From Jeotgalicoccus nanhaiensis (GTDB taxonomy: Bacteria > Bacillota > Bacilli > Staphylococcales > Salinicoccaceae), in the NCBI GenBank assembly GCA_004570955.1, contig SPPL01000003.1:248001-312000 (forward strand): a stretch of DNA of 64,000 nt, written 5' to 3'. The translations under genes were made by a program, and so were the position numbers. The number at the start of each line of letters is the position of its first letter. The first letter of the stretch is position 1. Of this stretch, positions 18,204 through 26,638 are shown piece after piece. The notes beneath the pieces were generated by a model that did no database searches, was not told where the DNA came from, and saw nothing but the letters and a program-made list of their open reading frames with translations.

Positions 18204-19097
18204 ATGGAAGCAATTAAAAGAATTCATCATATTACCGCAATTGTCGGGGATCCGAATGAAAATATAAAATTTTACAGAGATGTACTCGGTTTAAGACTCG
18301 TTAAGCAGACAGTTAACTTTGATGATCCAGGAGTTTATCATTTATATTTTGGAGATTATAACGGCAGTCCGGGGACGATTATTACTTTCTTTAACTGGGT
18401 GGTCGACAGACCGGGAGTAAAAGGCAGCGGCCAGGTCGGCAGAATTGCTTTCAGAATTCCTAAAGGCAGCATGACTGAATGGAATAATCATTTGAAAGAG
18501 CAAAACATAACAACTGAAATCACTCAGCTGTTCGGACAGGATACTCTTCAGTTCGATGATGTCCACGGCTTGGAACTTGCTTTAGTTGAAGGCGAGAAAG
18601 AGGCTGACAAGAAAAATATTACCGGTTTTCATGGTGCTGTATTACTGTCGGGTAACCCGGACGGTACGAAAGAACTGCTCGTACGTACGATGGGCTTAAA
18701 TGAGCTGAATATAAATGACAGAAACTACCACTTCGAAACAGCCGGCGAGGAGCAGCATCACATCATTACTGAATTGCCGCCAAGACCGATAGGCAGATTC
18801 GGAATTGGTACAGTACACCATATTGCGTGGTCTGTGCCGAATCTGAAAGTTCTGGAAGAATGGCAAACATTGCTGCAAGGCAAAAGTTTCGGTGTTACTG
18901 AAGTCAGAGACAGAAACTACTTTAAATCTATTTATACAAGTGAACGAGGCGATGTTGTTTTTGAATTCGCGACTGACGAACCGGGATTCGATGTAGATGA
19001 AGACAAGTCGGAGCTCGGATCTGCGCTGCAGCTGCCGCCTCAATACGAACATAAAAGAGAAGAGTATGAAAGAACAATGCCGAAGTTAAACCTTTAA
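18204..19097 (+). CDS. Second ring-cleaving dioxygenase (MhqE/MhqO-like)
   Basis: A 297-residue paralogue of the preceding protein, with the same IHHITAIVGDPNENIKFYRDVLGLRLVKQTVNFDD opening and metal-site segments GTVHHIAWSVPN and VVFEFATDEPGF. The two copies are clearly diverged, which suggests different ring substrates. The ribosome site is AAAGGGG. It is the third gene of the mhqR operon. Confidence 0.84.
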   Translation: MEAIKRIHHITAIVGDPNENIKFYRDVLGLRLVKQTVNFDDPGVYHLYFGDYNGSPGTIITFFNWVVDRPGVKGSGQVGRIAFRIPKGSMTEWNNHLKEQNITTEITQLFGQDTLQFDDVHGLELALVEGEKEADKKNITGFHGAVLLSGNPDGTKELLVRTMGLNELNINDRNYHFETAGEEQHHIITELPPRPIGRFGIGTVHHIAWSVPNLKVLEEWQTLLQGKSFGVTEVRDRNYFKSIYTSERGDVVFEFATDEPGFDVDEDKSELGSALQLPPQYEHKREEYERTMPKLNL

Positions 19098-19110
19098 GGG
19101 GCGATATAAC

Positions 19111-19725
19111 ATGTTCAGTTTTTCAAAAAATGATTTAACAACTAAAGAGAAAAATAAAATACTCATAGGGACTGTAGTGCCGAGACCTATAGCTTTAGTA
19201 TCGACGGAATCCGAAGAGGGTGTAGTTAATATAGCCCCCTTCAGCTATTTCAATATCGTCACTTATAAGCCGGCGATACTGTCGATTGCCGTGCAAAGAA
19301 CGAACGGCAAGCAGAAAGACACAGCGAGAAATATTACAGCTGGAAAAGAAGCGGTAGTTCATGTTGTCGATATATCTAATGTGGAGCTTGCTAACATTAC
19401 AGCTGCAAACCTCGCACCTGAAGACAGCGAATTAAATTATGCGGACTTTACACCGGTTAAATCTGTATCGGTTCGGCCGCCAGGCTTGAAAGAAGCGAAA
19501 GCGAGATTCGAAACGAGTCTTTACGATACAAAGCTAATTTATGACGGCGATGAACCGACAGCGGATGTTTTATTTTTAAAAATTGAACATTTTCATCTGG
19601 ATGAATCAGTTTATGATGAGGAAAAAGGCTATATAGACGTTGCGGAACTCGGTGCAGTCAGCAGACTGGCCGGCAATGACTATGCGGAAATCGGAAGAAT
19701 GTTTACAATCGACAGACCAAAATAA
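19111..19725 (+). CDS. Flavin reductase-like FMN-binding protein
   Basis: A 204-residue split-barrel protein of the flavin reductase/DIM6-NTAB family. GTVVPRPIALVSTES and NIAPFSYFNIVTYKPAILSIAV are its FMN-binding signatures. It may reduce flavin or quinone for the dioxygenases, or act as an FMN oxidoreductase. No partner oxygenase is visible. AAGGGGCG precedes the ATG. It is the fourth gene of the mhqR operon and is not part of the S. aureus mhqRED arrangement. Confidence 0.8.
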   Translation: MFSFSKNDLTTKEKNKILIGTVVPRPIALVSTESEEGVVNIAPFSYFNIVTYKPAILSIAVQRTNGKQKDTARNITAGKEAVVHVVDISNVELANITAANLAPEDSELNYADFTPVKSVSVRPPGLKEAKARFETSLYDTKLIYDGDEPTADVLFLKIEHFHLDESVYDEEKGYIDVAELGAVSRLAGNDYAEIGRMFTIDRPK

Positions 19726-19743
19726 CTTTTAGGAGCGATATAT

Positions 19744-20337
19744 ATGGAATATATTTATAATGAGAATAAAAAGGGAGCCCCTGTATTCGTATTACTCCAC
19801 GGAACGGGCGGTACTGAGACGGATTTACTGCCGCTCGCGAGTGCTTTAAACCCTGAATATAACGTTCTCAGTATACGCGGGAATGTAAAAGAAAACGGCA
19901 TGAACCGTTACTTTAGACGTCTCGGAGAAGGTAATTATGATTGGGAAGATCTGGAATTCCGAGGCAAAGAACTGTATGAATTTATTGCGAAAAAAGCACA
20001 TGAATACGATTTTAAATTAGAAGATGTCATCTTTGTCGGATTTTCTAACGGGTCGAATATAGCAATCCAGCTGATGCTTCAGCAGGAAGGTGAATTTAAA
20101 AAAGCAATGTTGTTTGCACCGTTATATCCAACAGACCTTGAAAGAAAACACGACTTCAGCAATGTTAAAGTATTCCTGTCATTAGGTAAAGGAGATCCTA
20201 TAGTACCAGAGTCTGAGAGCGAGAGAGTAATCAAATTATTTGAAGATCGTAACGCCGATGTAACGACTGTATGGGTGAACGGACATACATTGCCTCAGGA
20301 AGCTCTGATTGCAGGAAAAGAGTGGCTGAATCAGTAA
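19744..20337 (+). CDS. mhqD: Alpha/beta hydrolase, MhqD-like carboxylesterase
   Basis: A 197-residue esterase of the phospholipase/carboxylesterase family. The oxyanion motif LLHGTGGTE, nucleophile Ser101 in GFSNGS, Asp151 (GKGDPIVP) and His181 (NGHTLP) form a complete catalytic triad. It is cytosolic. MhqD homologues are induced with MhqR targets by quinones. It is the last gene of the operon, and a weak hairpin follows. The symbol rests on operon context. Confidence 0.82.
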   Translation: MEYIYNENKKGAPVFVLLHGTGGTETDLLPLASALNPEYNVLSIRGNVKENGMNRYFRRLGEGNYDWEDLEFRGKELYEFIAKKAHEYDFKLEDVIFVGFSNGSNIAIQLMLQQEGEFKKAMLFAPLYPTDLERKHDFSNVKVFLSLGKGDPIVPESESERVIKLFEDRNADVTTVWVNGHTLPQEALIAGKEWLNQ

Positions 20338-20350
20338 TCTTAAAATATTT

Positions 20351-20384
20351 AGAGCGCATACCCTTAAAGGTCTGCGCTCTGTTT
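20351..20384 (+). terminator. Probable terminator after the mhq operon
   Basis: AGAGCGCA and TGCGCTCT arms around a 14-base loop. The T run is interrupted, so it is a weaker candidate than the others. Confidence 0.6.
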
Positions 20385-20435
20385 ATATATAAAGAAATAA
20401 TGTTAGAGATTTCATCTCTTTAAAATCGCAAATGA

Positions 20436-20464
20436 TTGAAAAGCATTAAAAGCGGCTATATATA
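20436..20464 (+). promoter_or_regulatory. Promoter of the first PuuD-like gene
   Basis: TTGAAA, a 17-base spacer and TATATA, 40 bases upstream of the start codon. Confidence 0.5.
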
Positions 20465-20503
20465 GAGAGTATGTTAAAGTTCAATAACGAAGGAGCAATA
20501 GAT

Positions 20504-21208
20504 ATGAAGCATCCAGTAATAGGAATCACAACATTTATTGGTAAGAATAATCAAGAAGTACCGAAGAATTTTATAGATGTAATCAGTGAAGAAGGGGGCA
20601 TCCCTATGCTGCTCCCTGAAATTGAAAATGAAGAATTAATCAGGGAACAGGTTATGAACATCGATGCCTTACTTTTAACGGGCGGTGACGATGTTGATCC
20701 TGCACTTTACGGAGAAGATCCTCATCAGAGTCTTGCTAACGTCGAGCCTGAACGGGATAAATATGAGCTGAAACTGATTGATTATGCTTTGGAGCGCGCC
20801 ATCCCGATTCTAGGTATATGCCGAGGTTCGCATATGCTGAACGTTCATGGCGGCGGTACTGTTTATCAGGATATTTACAAACAGATTGATGCCGACTTAA
20901 TTAAACACCAGAGACATGATAAGCAGGAGCATTTTACACACAAAGTAAATATTCAGGAAGGAACAAAAATGCGTGAAATAGTCGGAGAGGCTGAGATTTT
21001 TACAATCAGTAATCATCACCAGGCTGTTAATAAAGTCGCAGATAACTTCAAAGTGGCTGCAAGAACTAATGACGGCATTGTCGAAGCCATAGAGAGTAAG
21101 GAACCAGGATTTTTAATCGGTCTTCAGTGGCACCCGGAGGATCGTTATCATACCGATGATGCCTCAAAAAATATAATAAACAAATTTGTAGAAGCAGCCA
21201 GAGTTTAA
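20504..21208 (+). CDS. Class I glutamine amidotransferase-like hydrolase (PuuD family), copy 1
   Basis: A 234-residue member of the gamma-glutamyl-gamma-aminobutyrate hydrolase family. It has nucleophile Cys106 in GICRGSHMLN and the His210-x-Glu212 pair in QWHPED, so the triad is complete. PuuD-type enzymes hydrolyse gamma-glutamyl amides. The substrate here is not known. The ATG at 20504 lies 8 bases after AAGGAG. An upstream in-frame ATG lacks a ribosome site and is rejected. The next gene is a paralogue. Confidence 0.85.
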   Translation: MKHPVIGITTFIGKNNQEVPKNFIDVISEEGGIPMLLPEIENEELIREQVMNIDALLLTGGDDVDPALYGEDPHQSLANVEPERDKYELKLIDYALERAIPILGICRGSHMLNVHGGGTVYQDIYKQIDADLIKHQRHDKQEHFTHKVNIQEGTKMREIVGEAEIFTISNHHQAVNKVADNFKVAARTNDGIVEAIESKEPGFLIGLQWHPEDRYHTDDASKNIINKFVEAARV

Positions 21209-21225
21209 GGGCTGCTTCTTTTTTT
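21191..21225 (+). terminator. Terminator overlapping the end of PuuD copy 1
   Basis: GAAGCAGCC (within the coding sequence) pairs with GGCTGCTTC, followed by a seven-base T run. Confidence 0.85.
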
Positions 21226-21292
21226 AAGGGTAGAAAATTTAATATGTTCTGATAGTATCTAAGGTAAATATTAATACAGGGGGAAAGAACAT

Positions 21293-22000
21293 ATGACATC
21301 ACCAATAATTGGGGTCACGACTTTTATCAGCAGTGATGGTCTCAGACTGCCGGAGACATACAGCACAGCGATAGCAGGTGAAGGCGGAGCCCCGATCATA
21401 CTCGCTAAAGTAGAAAATGAAGCATTAATCAAAAGACAGATTGAAAGTATTGATGGGCTGCTGCTTTCAGGCGGAGATGATATTGAACCGGCGTTTTTCG
21501 GCGAAAGTCCACATCAGAAAATGGGTGCTATAGAACCGGGGCGGGACTTATACGAAATGAAGCTGATAGAATATGCGCTTGAAGCAGGAAAGCCTATTCT
21601 TGGTATATGCCGCGGTGCGCAAATACTGAATGTGCAGCAGGGCGGCACAATGTATCAGGATATATATTCTCAGCACGGAGACAGTACGATAAAGCATAAT
21701 CAGGATGCAGCGAAAGATTATTTATCGCATAATATATCTGTTGCAGAAGGTACAAAATTGCATGCAATACTTGGGGAAATAGAAATCAGAACAAACAGTT
21801 TTCATCACCAGGCGAATAAACGTGCCGCGGATAATTTGACAGTTTCTGCTATGGCGGAAGACGGTATTATAGAAGCGGTTGAAAGCAGCGAACATAAGTT
21901 TGTGCTTGGGGTGCAATGGCATCCGGAGGGCAGTTATTTAAAAGATGAATCTTCGAAGAAAATATTCAGAGCTTTTATAAAAGCAGCAGCTGAATCATAA
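21293..22000 (+). CDS. Class I glutamine amidotransferase-like hydrolase (PuuD family), copy 2
   Basis: A 235-residue paralogue of the preceding protein with the same architecture: Cys106 in GICRGAQILN and a QWHPEG motif at the C terminus. The terminator between the copies and separate ribosome site (GGGGGAAAG) indicate separate transcription. The copies have diverged throughout, so this is an old duplication rather than a recent one. The role is probably gamma-glutamyl amide hydrolysis. Confidence 0.85.
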   Translation: MTSPIIGVTTFISSDGLRLPETYSTAIAGEGGAPIILAKVENEALIKRQIESIDGLLLSGGDDIEPAFFGESPHQKMGAIEPGRDLYEMKLIEYALEAGKPILGICRGAQILNVQQGGTMYQDIYSQHGDSTIKHNQDAAKDYLSHNISVAEGTKLHAILGEIEIRTNSFHHQANKRAADNLTVSAMAEDGIIEAVESSEHKFVLGVQWHPEGSYLKDESSKKIFRAFIKAAAES

Positions 22001-22030
22001 AAAGAATTTACAGAATTTTTAAATTATTGT

Positions 22031-22080
22031 TTGAAATTACGACTTCCGAAAGGTATACTCATTTGTAAGCGTATACAAAT
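22031..22080 (+). promoter_or_regulatory. Strong promoter with start-site operator for the peptide-binding lipoprotein
   Basis: TTGAAA (22031-22036), a 17-base spacer and TATACT (22054-22059) are followed by a perfect inverted repeat ATTTGTA-N6-TACAAAT (22061-22080) covering the expected start site. The repeat would suit a repressor. Which one is unknown. Confidence 0.6.
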
Positions 22081-22099
22081 AAAGGGGATGAAGTAATTT

Positions 22100-23770
22100 A
22101 TGCAGAAAAAGCTCTGGTCTTTGATGCTTTTCACGATGATTTTAGTTTTGGCAGCCTGTACAGATGACAGTGACGTGGACGAAGCTGCTGAAGGGGATTC
22201 AGAAACAGCAGCAGGTGGCGGGGATTTAGTCATCGGAATGATTAATGAGGCAGTTTCACTGGATCCTCACGTATCGAATGATATTCCGTCAGCTCAGCTG
22301 CGCACTCAGATTTTTGACACGCTGGTAGAACAGAATGTCGACATGGAATTTGGGGAAGGACTTGCAACATCTTTTGAACAGGATGATGATCAATGGACTC
22401 TTCAGCTGAAAGAAGATGTTACCTTCCATAACGGCTCAGATTTTACTGCAGAAGATGTTGAAGCAACCCTCGACCGTGTAATGGATCCTTCGGTCGGTTC
22501 ATCCGTTGCTTTTATGTTTGAAATGATTAACGATATTGAAATTGTAAATGATCATGAAATTGTCTTTACGACGGATTATCCATTTACACCGCTGCCGAGT
22601 CATCTGGCGCATAATACAGCGGGAATCTTAAGCAAGGAGGTCATTGATGAAGATTATCAGAATGCTTTAGATGAAGCAGGCTCTGATGTTACGCTCGAAG
22701 AATATTACGAACTGCGTGAAGAAGGCGGAGATGAGTTCGAAGCGGTGTCTGAAGAAATCGGTTCTCATGTCGGTGCAATAATTTCCGAGAAACCTGACGG
22801 TACAGGACATTTGAAGTTGCAGGAACGTATACCGGGTAATGAAATCGTACTTGAGAAATTTGAAGATTTCCACGGCGGAGAACGTGAGTTCAATACTGTG
22901 ACATACCGTGTTATTCCTGAGAACTCAGCACGTCTTGCCGAGCTTGAAACCGGCGGTATCGGCGTTACTGATAACGTCGATACAGAAGCGATGGACCGCG
23001 TTCGGGATCATGAAGATACAGATATTATCGACCAGGATGGCTTATCCATGACCTATGTTGCATTCAACTACGAGAAAGAGCCGTTTGATGATGAAAATGT
23101 CAGAAAAGCAATTTCTCATGCGATTGACAGAGAGCAGATTATCAGCGGTGTATTAAATGACCGCGGGCTTCATGCGAAGAACCATATTTCACCCTCAGTA
23201 TTTGCACACAATGCTGATATGGAAGAAGTACCGTTTGATCTTGAATTAGCTAAAGAGTATATGGCTGAATCCAGTGTGCCTGACGGTTTTGATACTGTGA
23301 TTTGGACTTCTGATTCCGAACAGAACAGAGATATTGCTCTGATTATTCAGGAGTCATTAAGTGAACTTGGTATCAATGTTGAAATTGAACAATATGAACA
23401 TGGGGCCTTTTTAGAAATGGCGGACCAGGGTGATCATGATATGTTCATGCTTCAGTGGATTACAGTTACCGGGGATCCAAACTACGGCCTGTATCCGATG
23501 TTCCACACGGACTCTGTAGGGTCGGGCAACCGCTGGAACTACTCTAATCCGGAACTCGACAGTTACCTTGAAGAAGGGCAGCAGACTTCCGGTGATGAAG
23601 AACGTATTGCAGCATATGCCACAGCACAGGAAATACTAATGGAAGATCTGCCGATTACACCGCTGTATTACGGTGAGCTCGGTATAGGGGTTAACAATAC
23701 ACTTGTAGAAGGTGTTGAACTTGATCCGGTGGGAATCGTCAGAATTGAAAATGTAACATTCCCTGAATAA
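22100..23770 (+). CDS. Orphan oligopeptide/dipeptide-type ABC substrate-binding lipoprotein
   Basis: A 556-residue family 5 extracellular binding protein. The signal peptide ends in the lipobox LAAC, with Cys20 as the lipidated residue. An acidic spacer and the mature domain with SLDPHVSNDIPSAQL and FHNGSDFTAEDV follow. Such proteins deliver peptides, glutathione or nickel complexes to an ABC importer. No permease or ATPase is adjacent, so it must use components encoded elsewhere. GGGGATG lies upstream, and a terminator follows. Confidence 0.87.
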   Translation: MQKKLWSLMLFTMILVLAACTDDSDVDEAAEGDSETAAGGGDLVIGMINEAVSLDPHVSNDIPSAQLRTQIFDTLVEQNVDMEFGEGLATSFEQDDDQWTLQLKEDVTFHNGSDFTAEDVEATLDRVMDPSVGSSVAFMFEMINDIEIVNDHEIVFTTDYPFTPLPSHLAHNTAGILSKEVIDEDYQNALDEAGSDVTLEEYYELREEGGDEFEAVSEEIGSHVGAIISEKPDGTGHLKLQERIPGNEIVLEKFEDFHGGEREFNTVTYRVIPENSARLAELETGGIGVTDNVDTEAMDRVRDHEDTDIIDQDGLSMTYVAFNYEKEPFDDENVRKAISHAIDREQIISGVLNDRGLHAKNHISPSVFAHNADMEEVPFDLELAKEYMAESSVPDGFDTVIWTSDSEQNRDIALIIQESLSELGINVEIEQYEHGAFLEMADQGDHDMFMLQWITVTGDPNYGLYPMFHTDSVGSGNRWNYSNPELDSYLEEGQQTSGDEERIAAYATAQEILMEDLPITPLYYGELGIGVNNTLVEGVELDPVGIVRIENVTFPE

Positions 23771-23776
23771 GACAGT

Positions 23777-23811
23777 AAAAAAGCATTGCCGTAATCGGCA
23801 ATGCTTTTTTT
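23777..23811. terminator. Bidirectional terminator
   Basis: AGCATTGCC and GGCAATGCT arms with a GTAATC loop, flanked by A and T runs. It lies between convergent genes. Confidence 0.9.
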
Positions 23812-24490
23812 AATGGAAGAGGGAGGGGCTTTTATCTTGTATATTTTTAGTGGACAGCCATGCTTGAAATTTTGTTCTGACAGACTGGTATAAAACGAGT
23901 GAGAAAAGTACACTGGCAGTACCGAAAGAGAAGCCGGCCAGAACGTCTGTTGGAAAATGGACTCCCAGATATATTCTTGAAGCCATCACAAACGAGATGA
24001 GGGCAAGCGCCAGAATACCAATCAGAACTCTTTTCCATAACGTATGGATTAACAATATAAGACTGACAGCTATCAGACCATAAAATACAGCAGATGCGGT
24101 CGAATGGCCGCTTGGGAAGCTTTGAGATGATTCAAAAGCGAGCCTTAAAAAATCCGGGCGGTCGCGGTCAACGATTAATTTTATGATGCTGACGAGAACT
24201 CCCGGACTCACAAACACTGTCAGTCCGAACCAAAATCCTGCAACGTACATTTTTCTGATGAACAAAATGATAACAGCGGCAAGAGTAAAGATAATAATTT
24301 CTTCTACTCCGCCAATATTAGTCAAAATCGATATGACAGAAGCTCCGGTTTCTGTAACGTTAGCCTGAAGAAGACTAATTATCGATAAGTCAATCTTTTC
24401 TACCCACCTGCTGCCCGTCATAACTCCGGCTGCAATGATTAAAAATATTAGTAAAAAAATAAATGCTGTAATATTAAAAGTTTTTTTCAT
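23810..24490 (-). CDS. PAP2 superfamily membrane phosphatase
   Basis: A 226-residue membrane protein with about six helices and all three phosphatase motifs: KLIVDRDRP, PSGHS and SRIYLGVHFPTD. These give a lipid-phosphate phosphatase acting at the outer face of the membrane, for example on undecaprenyl pyrophosphate or phosphatidylglycerol phosphate. The substrate is not decided. Its stop codon lies in the T run of the bidirectional terminator. Confidence 0.88.
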   Translation of the reverse strand: MKKTFNITAFIFLLIFLIIAAGVMTGSRWVEKIDLSIISLLQANVTETGASVISILTNIGGVEEIIIFTLAAVIILFIRKMYVAGFWFGLTVFVSPGVLVSIIKLIVDRDRPDFLRLAFESSQSFPSGHSTASAVFYGLIAVSLILLIHTLWKRVLIGILALALISFVMASRIYLGVHFPTDVLAGFSFGTASVLFSLVLYQSVRTKFQAWLSTKNIQDKSPSLFH

Positions 24491-24603
24491 TTCTAATCTT
24501 CTTTCTTGTTTACGATAGATTTATCTAATCTAACATGTTGTTGACAATTTGTCATCATTCTAATAACATTCATTATGCTTATATAGAGAAGAGTGGTGAT
24601 ATT

Positions 24604-25236
24604 ATGGATAATCAAAAAGAGCTGCAGAATTTTTTAAAAAATGAGGTTAAAAGCCGCAGTCTCTCGTTAAGAGAACTGAGTAAACTTACGGACATCGATC
24701 ATGCAACGCTGTCTAAAATTATAAATGGCAAAAGGACAGCAAATTTAAATCATTTAAAAAAACTTTCAGAGAGTTTCGGAACAGAGCTGGAACAATTATT
24801 AAAGATGGCAGGATTTACGGATTCTGAAAATGATGAACTTAAACAGACGTGGAAAGCAGTACAAAAAGTAGTTCATGAACTGGGTGGAACGGATGAAGAA
24901 ATTACTTACGAACGCGTCAATCAGGAAATCGAAGTTTTTAAAAAACGGAGTCAAACAATATCTGGTAAAGAAAAAATACGTAAAGAATTTAAAGCTAAGA
25001 TGGAAAAAACATCAGGCATCGGCAAATATATAGATCAGCTGAAGGCAATGTACTGTCATTTTCTACAGGGGAACGGTCACCCTAAAGATCAAATATTAAT
25101 TGGTGCAGCCCTGCTTTATTTTATCGTAACGACAGACCTGCTGCCGGACTATCTGCTGCCTGTCGGTCTTTTGGATGATGCATTTATTGTGCAGGCAATT
25201 TCACAGCGGCTGGAAAATAAAAATATACTGCTGTAG
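24604..25236 (+). CDS. HTH (XRE) and DUF1232/YkvA two-domain protein
   Basis: A 210-residue protein. An N-terminal XRE helix-turn-helix (about 12-62; LSLRELSKLTDIDHATLSKIINGKR) is joined by a charged linker to a C-terminal DUF1232 segment (about 135-205; ILIGAALLYFIVTTDLLPDYLLPVGLLDDAF). DUF1232 is a membrane-associated hairpin of unknown function. Fused to a DNA-binding domain it may act as a membrane-tethered regulator. The ATG at 24604 follows GTGGTGAT. An upstream start has no ribosome site. It is 18 bases before mgtE and is probably cotranscribed. Confidence 0.8.
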   Translation: MDNQKELQNFLKNEVKSRSLSLRELSKLTDIDHATLSKIINGKRTANLNHLKKLSESFGTELEQLLKMAGFTDSENDELKQTWKAVQKVVHELGGTDEEITYERVNQEIEVFKKRSQTISGKEKIRKEFKAKMEKTSGIGKYIDQLKAMYCHFLQGNGHPKDQILIGAALLYFIVTTDLLPDYLLPVGLLDDAFIVQAISQRLENKNILL

Positions 25237-25254
25237 CTGAGGAGGCGGGAATAG

Positions 25255-26607
25255 ATGGTTCAAAACTTACATCAGATTGTCCATAGCGTAACATATACAC
25301 TGGAGCAGAAAGATGAACATGCATTTCAGGAAAATATTAAAGATTTACAAAAATATGATTTGACCCGGATATTTTTGGAGCTGTCTTCAGGGGAACAAAA
25401 ATTATTTCTAGAATTTATATCGATTCATCAGCTGGCAGATATATTATCAGAACTGGATGGTGATAATCAGCGCAAGGTAATCGATATGATCAGTCCGCAT
25501 ACCGGAACGCTGGTCATCACTCAGATGAATAATGATGATTTAATTGAAATGCTCAGCAATCTCGGTGAAAAGAAAGCAACGGAACTTCTGTCAGATACAG
25601 ATGAAGAGTTTTCTCAAGATATAGAAACATTGATGGAATATCCTCCGGAAACAGCCGGCCGGATAATGAATAACCAGATGGTTTGGATTAATAAATCCTA
25701 TAGCGTGCGTGAAGCGGTGGACAAGCTGAAACACTTTGCGGAACTGGCAGAATATCTCAACTACCTGTATGTTATCGATAATGATAAAAAACTCGTCGGA
25801 GTGGTGTCTTACAGAGACCTGCTGCTCGCTGATTTACCGCAAAAAATAGAATATATTATGAAAACGCGCATCGTTACAGTAGATGCAATGATGGATCAGG
25901 AAGAAGTAGCAAGAATAATTCAGCGTTATAATTTTGTAACAATCCCGGTCGTTGATGAAGAGGAAAGATTGCTTGGTATTGTTACAGTAGATGATATTTT
26001 GGATGTTGTCTATCAGGAAGCTGAGGAAGATATTGAGAAATTTTCTGCCTCAGGAAAGGCGATTGACTTTAACACGAAACCTTTTACTGCAGCGAAAAGA
26101 AGGCTGACGTGGCTAGTACTGCTGCTTTTTATCGGGATAGTATCAGGAAGCATTATTGCAAGTTTTGAAGAAACGCTTGAACAAGTTGTCGCGCTGGCCT
26201 TTTTCATGCCGATGGTTGCGGGAATGACCGGTAATACAGGGACCCAGTCACTTGCTGTCGTTATCAGGGGGCTGACGAAAGAACGCGTAAATACAAAACA
26301 GGTGCTGAAGCTTTTGTATAGAGAATTAAGGGTCGGTATAATTATCGGTCTGACTTGCGGAGCACTCATTTTTGTTATTGCCTACCTTTGGCAGGGCAGC
26401 GCAATTTTAGGTTTAGTTATTGGCACATCGCTGTTATGCACTCTGATTATCGGGACACTGGCAGGTACGATTATACCGCTTGTGCTGAATCGTCTGAATG
26501 TCGACCCTGCTGTAGCATCAGGACCTTTAATCACAACAATTAATGATATACTTTCTTTATTAATTTATTTTGGAATTGCAACAGCATTCTTATCTCATTT
26601 AATGTGA
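25255..26607 (+). CDS. mgtE: Magnesium transporter MgtE
   Basis: A 450-residue protein with the MgtE order: N-terminal helical domain (1-130), paired CBS domains (about 135-255), a long connecting helix and five membrane helices (about 285-450). The pore motif PMVAGMTGNTGTQSLAVVIRG is intact. It is a Mg2+ channel gated by cytosolic Mg2+ through the N and CBS domains. No M-box riboswitch is seen upstream because the HTH-DUF1232 gene is only 18 bases away. The ribosome site is GAGGAGG. Confidence 0.92.
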   Translation: MVQNLHQIVHSVTYTLEQKDEHAFQENIKDLQKYDLTRIFLELSSGEQKLFLEFISIHQLADILSELDGDNQRKVIDMISPHTGTLVITQMNNDDLIEMLSNLGEKKATELLSDTDEEFSQDIETLMEYPPETAGRIMNNQMVWINKSYSVREAVDKLKHFAELAEYLNYLYVIDNDKKLVGVVSYRDLLLADLPQKIEYIMKTRIVTVDAMMDQEEVARIIQRYNFVTIPVVDEEERLLGIVTVDDILDVVYQEAEEDIEKFSASGKAIDFNTKPFTAAKRRLTWLVLLLFIGIVSGSIIASFEETLEQVVALAFFMPMVAGMTGNTGTQSLAVVIRGLTKERVNTKQVLKLLYRELRVGIIIGLTCGALIFVIAYLWQGSAILGLVIGTSLLCTLIIGTLAGTIIPLVLNRLNVDPAVASGPLITTINDILSLLIYFGIATAFLSHLM

Positions 26608-26638
26608 AAAATCCGAAGAGGAGTCTCTTCGGATTTTT
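26607..26638. terminator. Bidirectional terminator after mgtE and the S66 peptidase gene
   Basis: ATCCGAAGAG and CTCTTCGGAT arms with a GAGT loop, flanked by A and T runs. Confidence 0.9.

Noticed and set aside
25237-25254. M-box riboswitch before mgtE
   Set aside because: Only 18 bases separate mgtE from the upstream gene.
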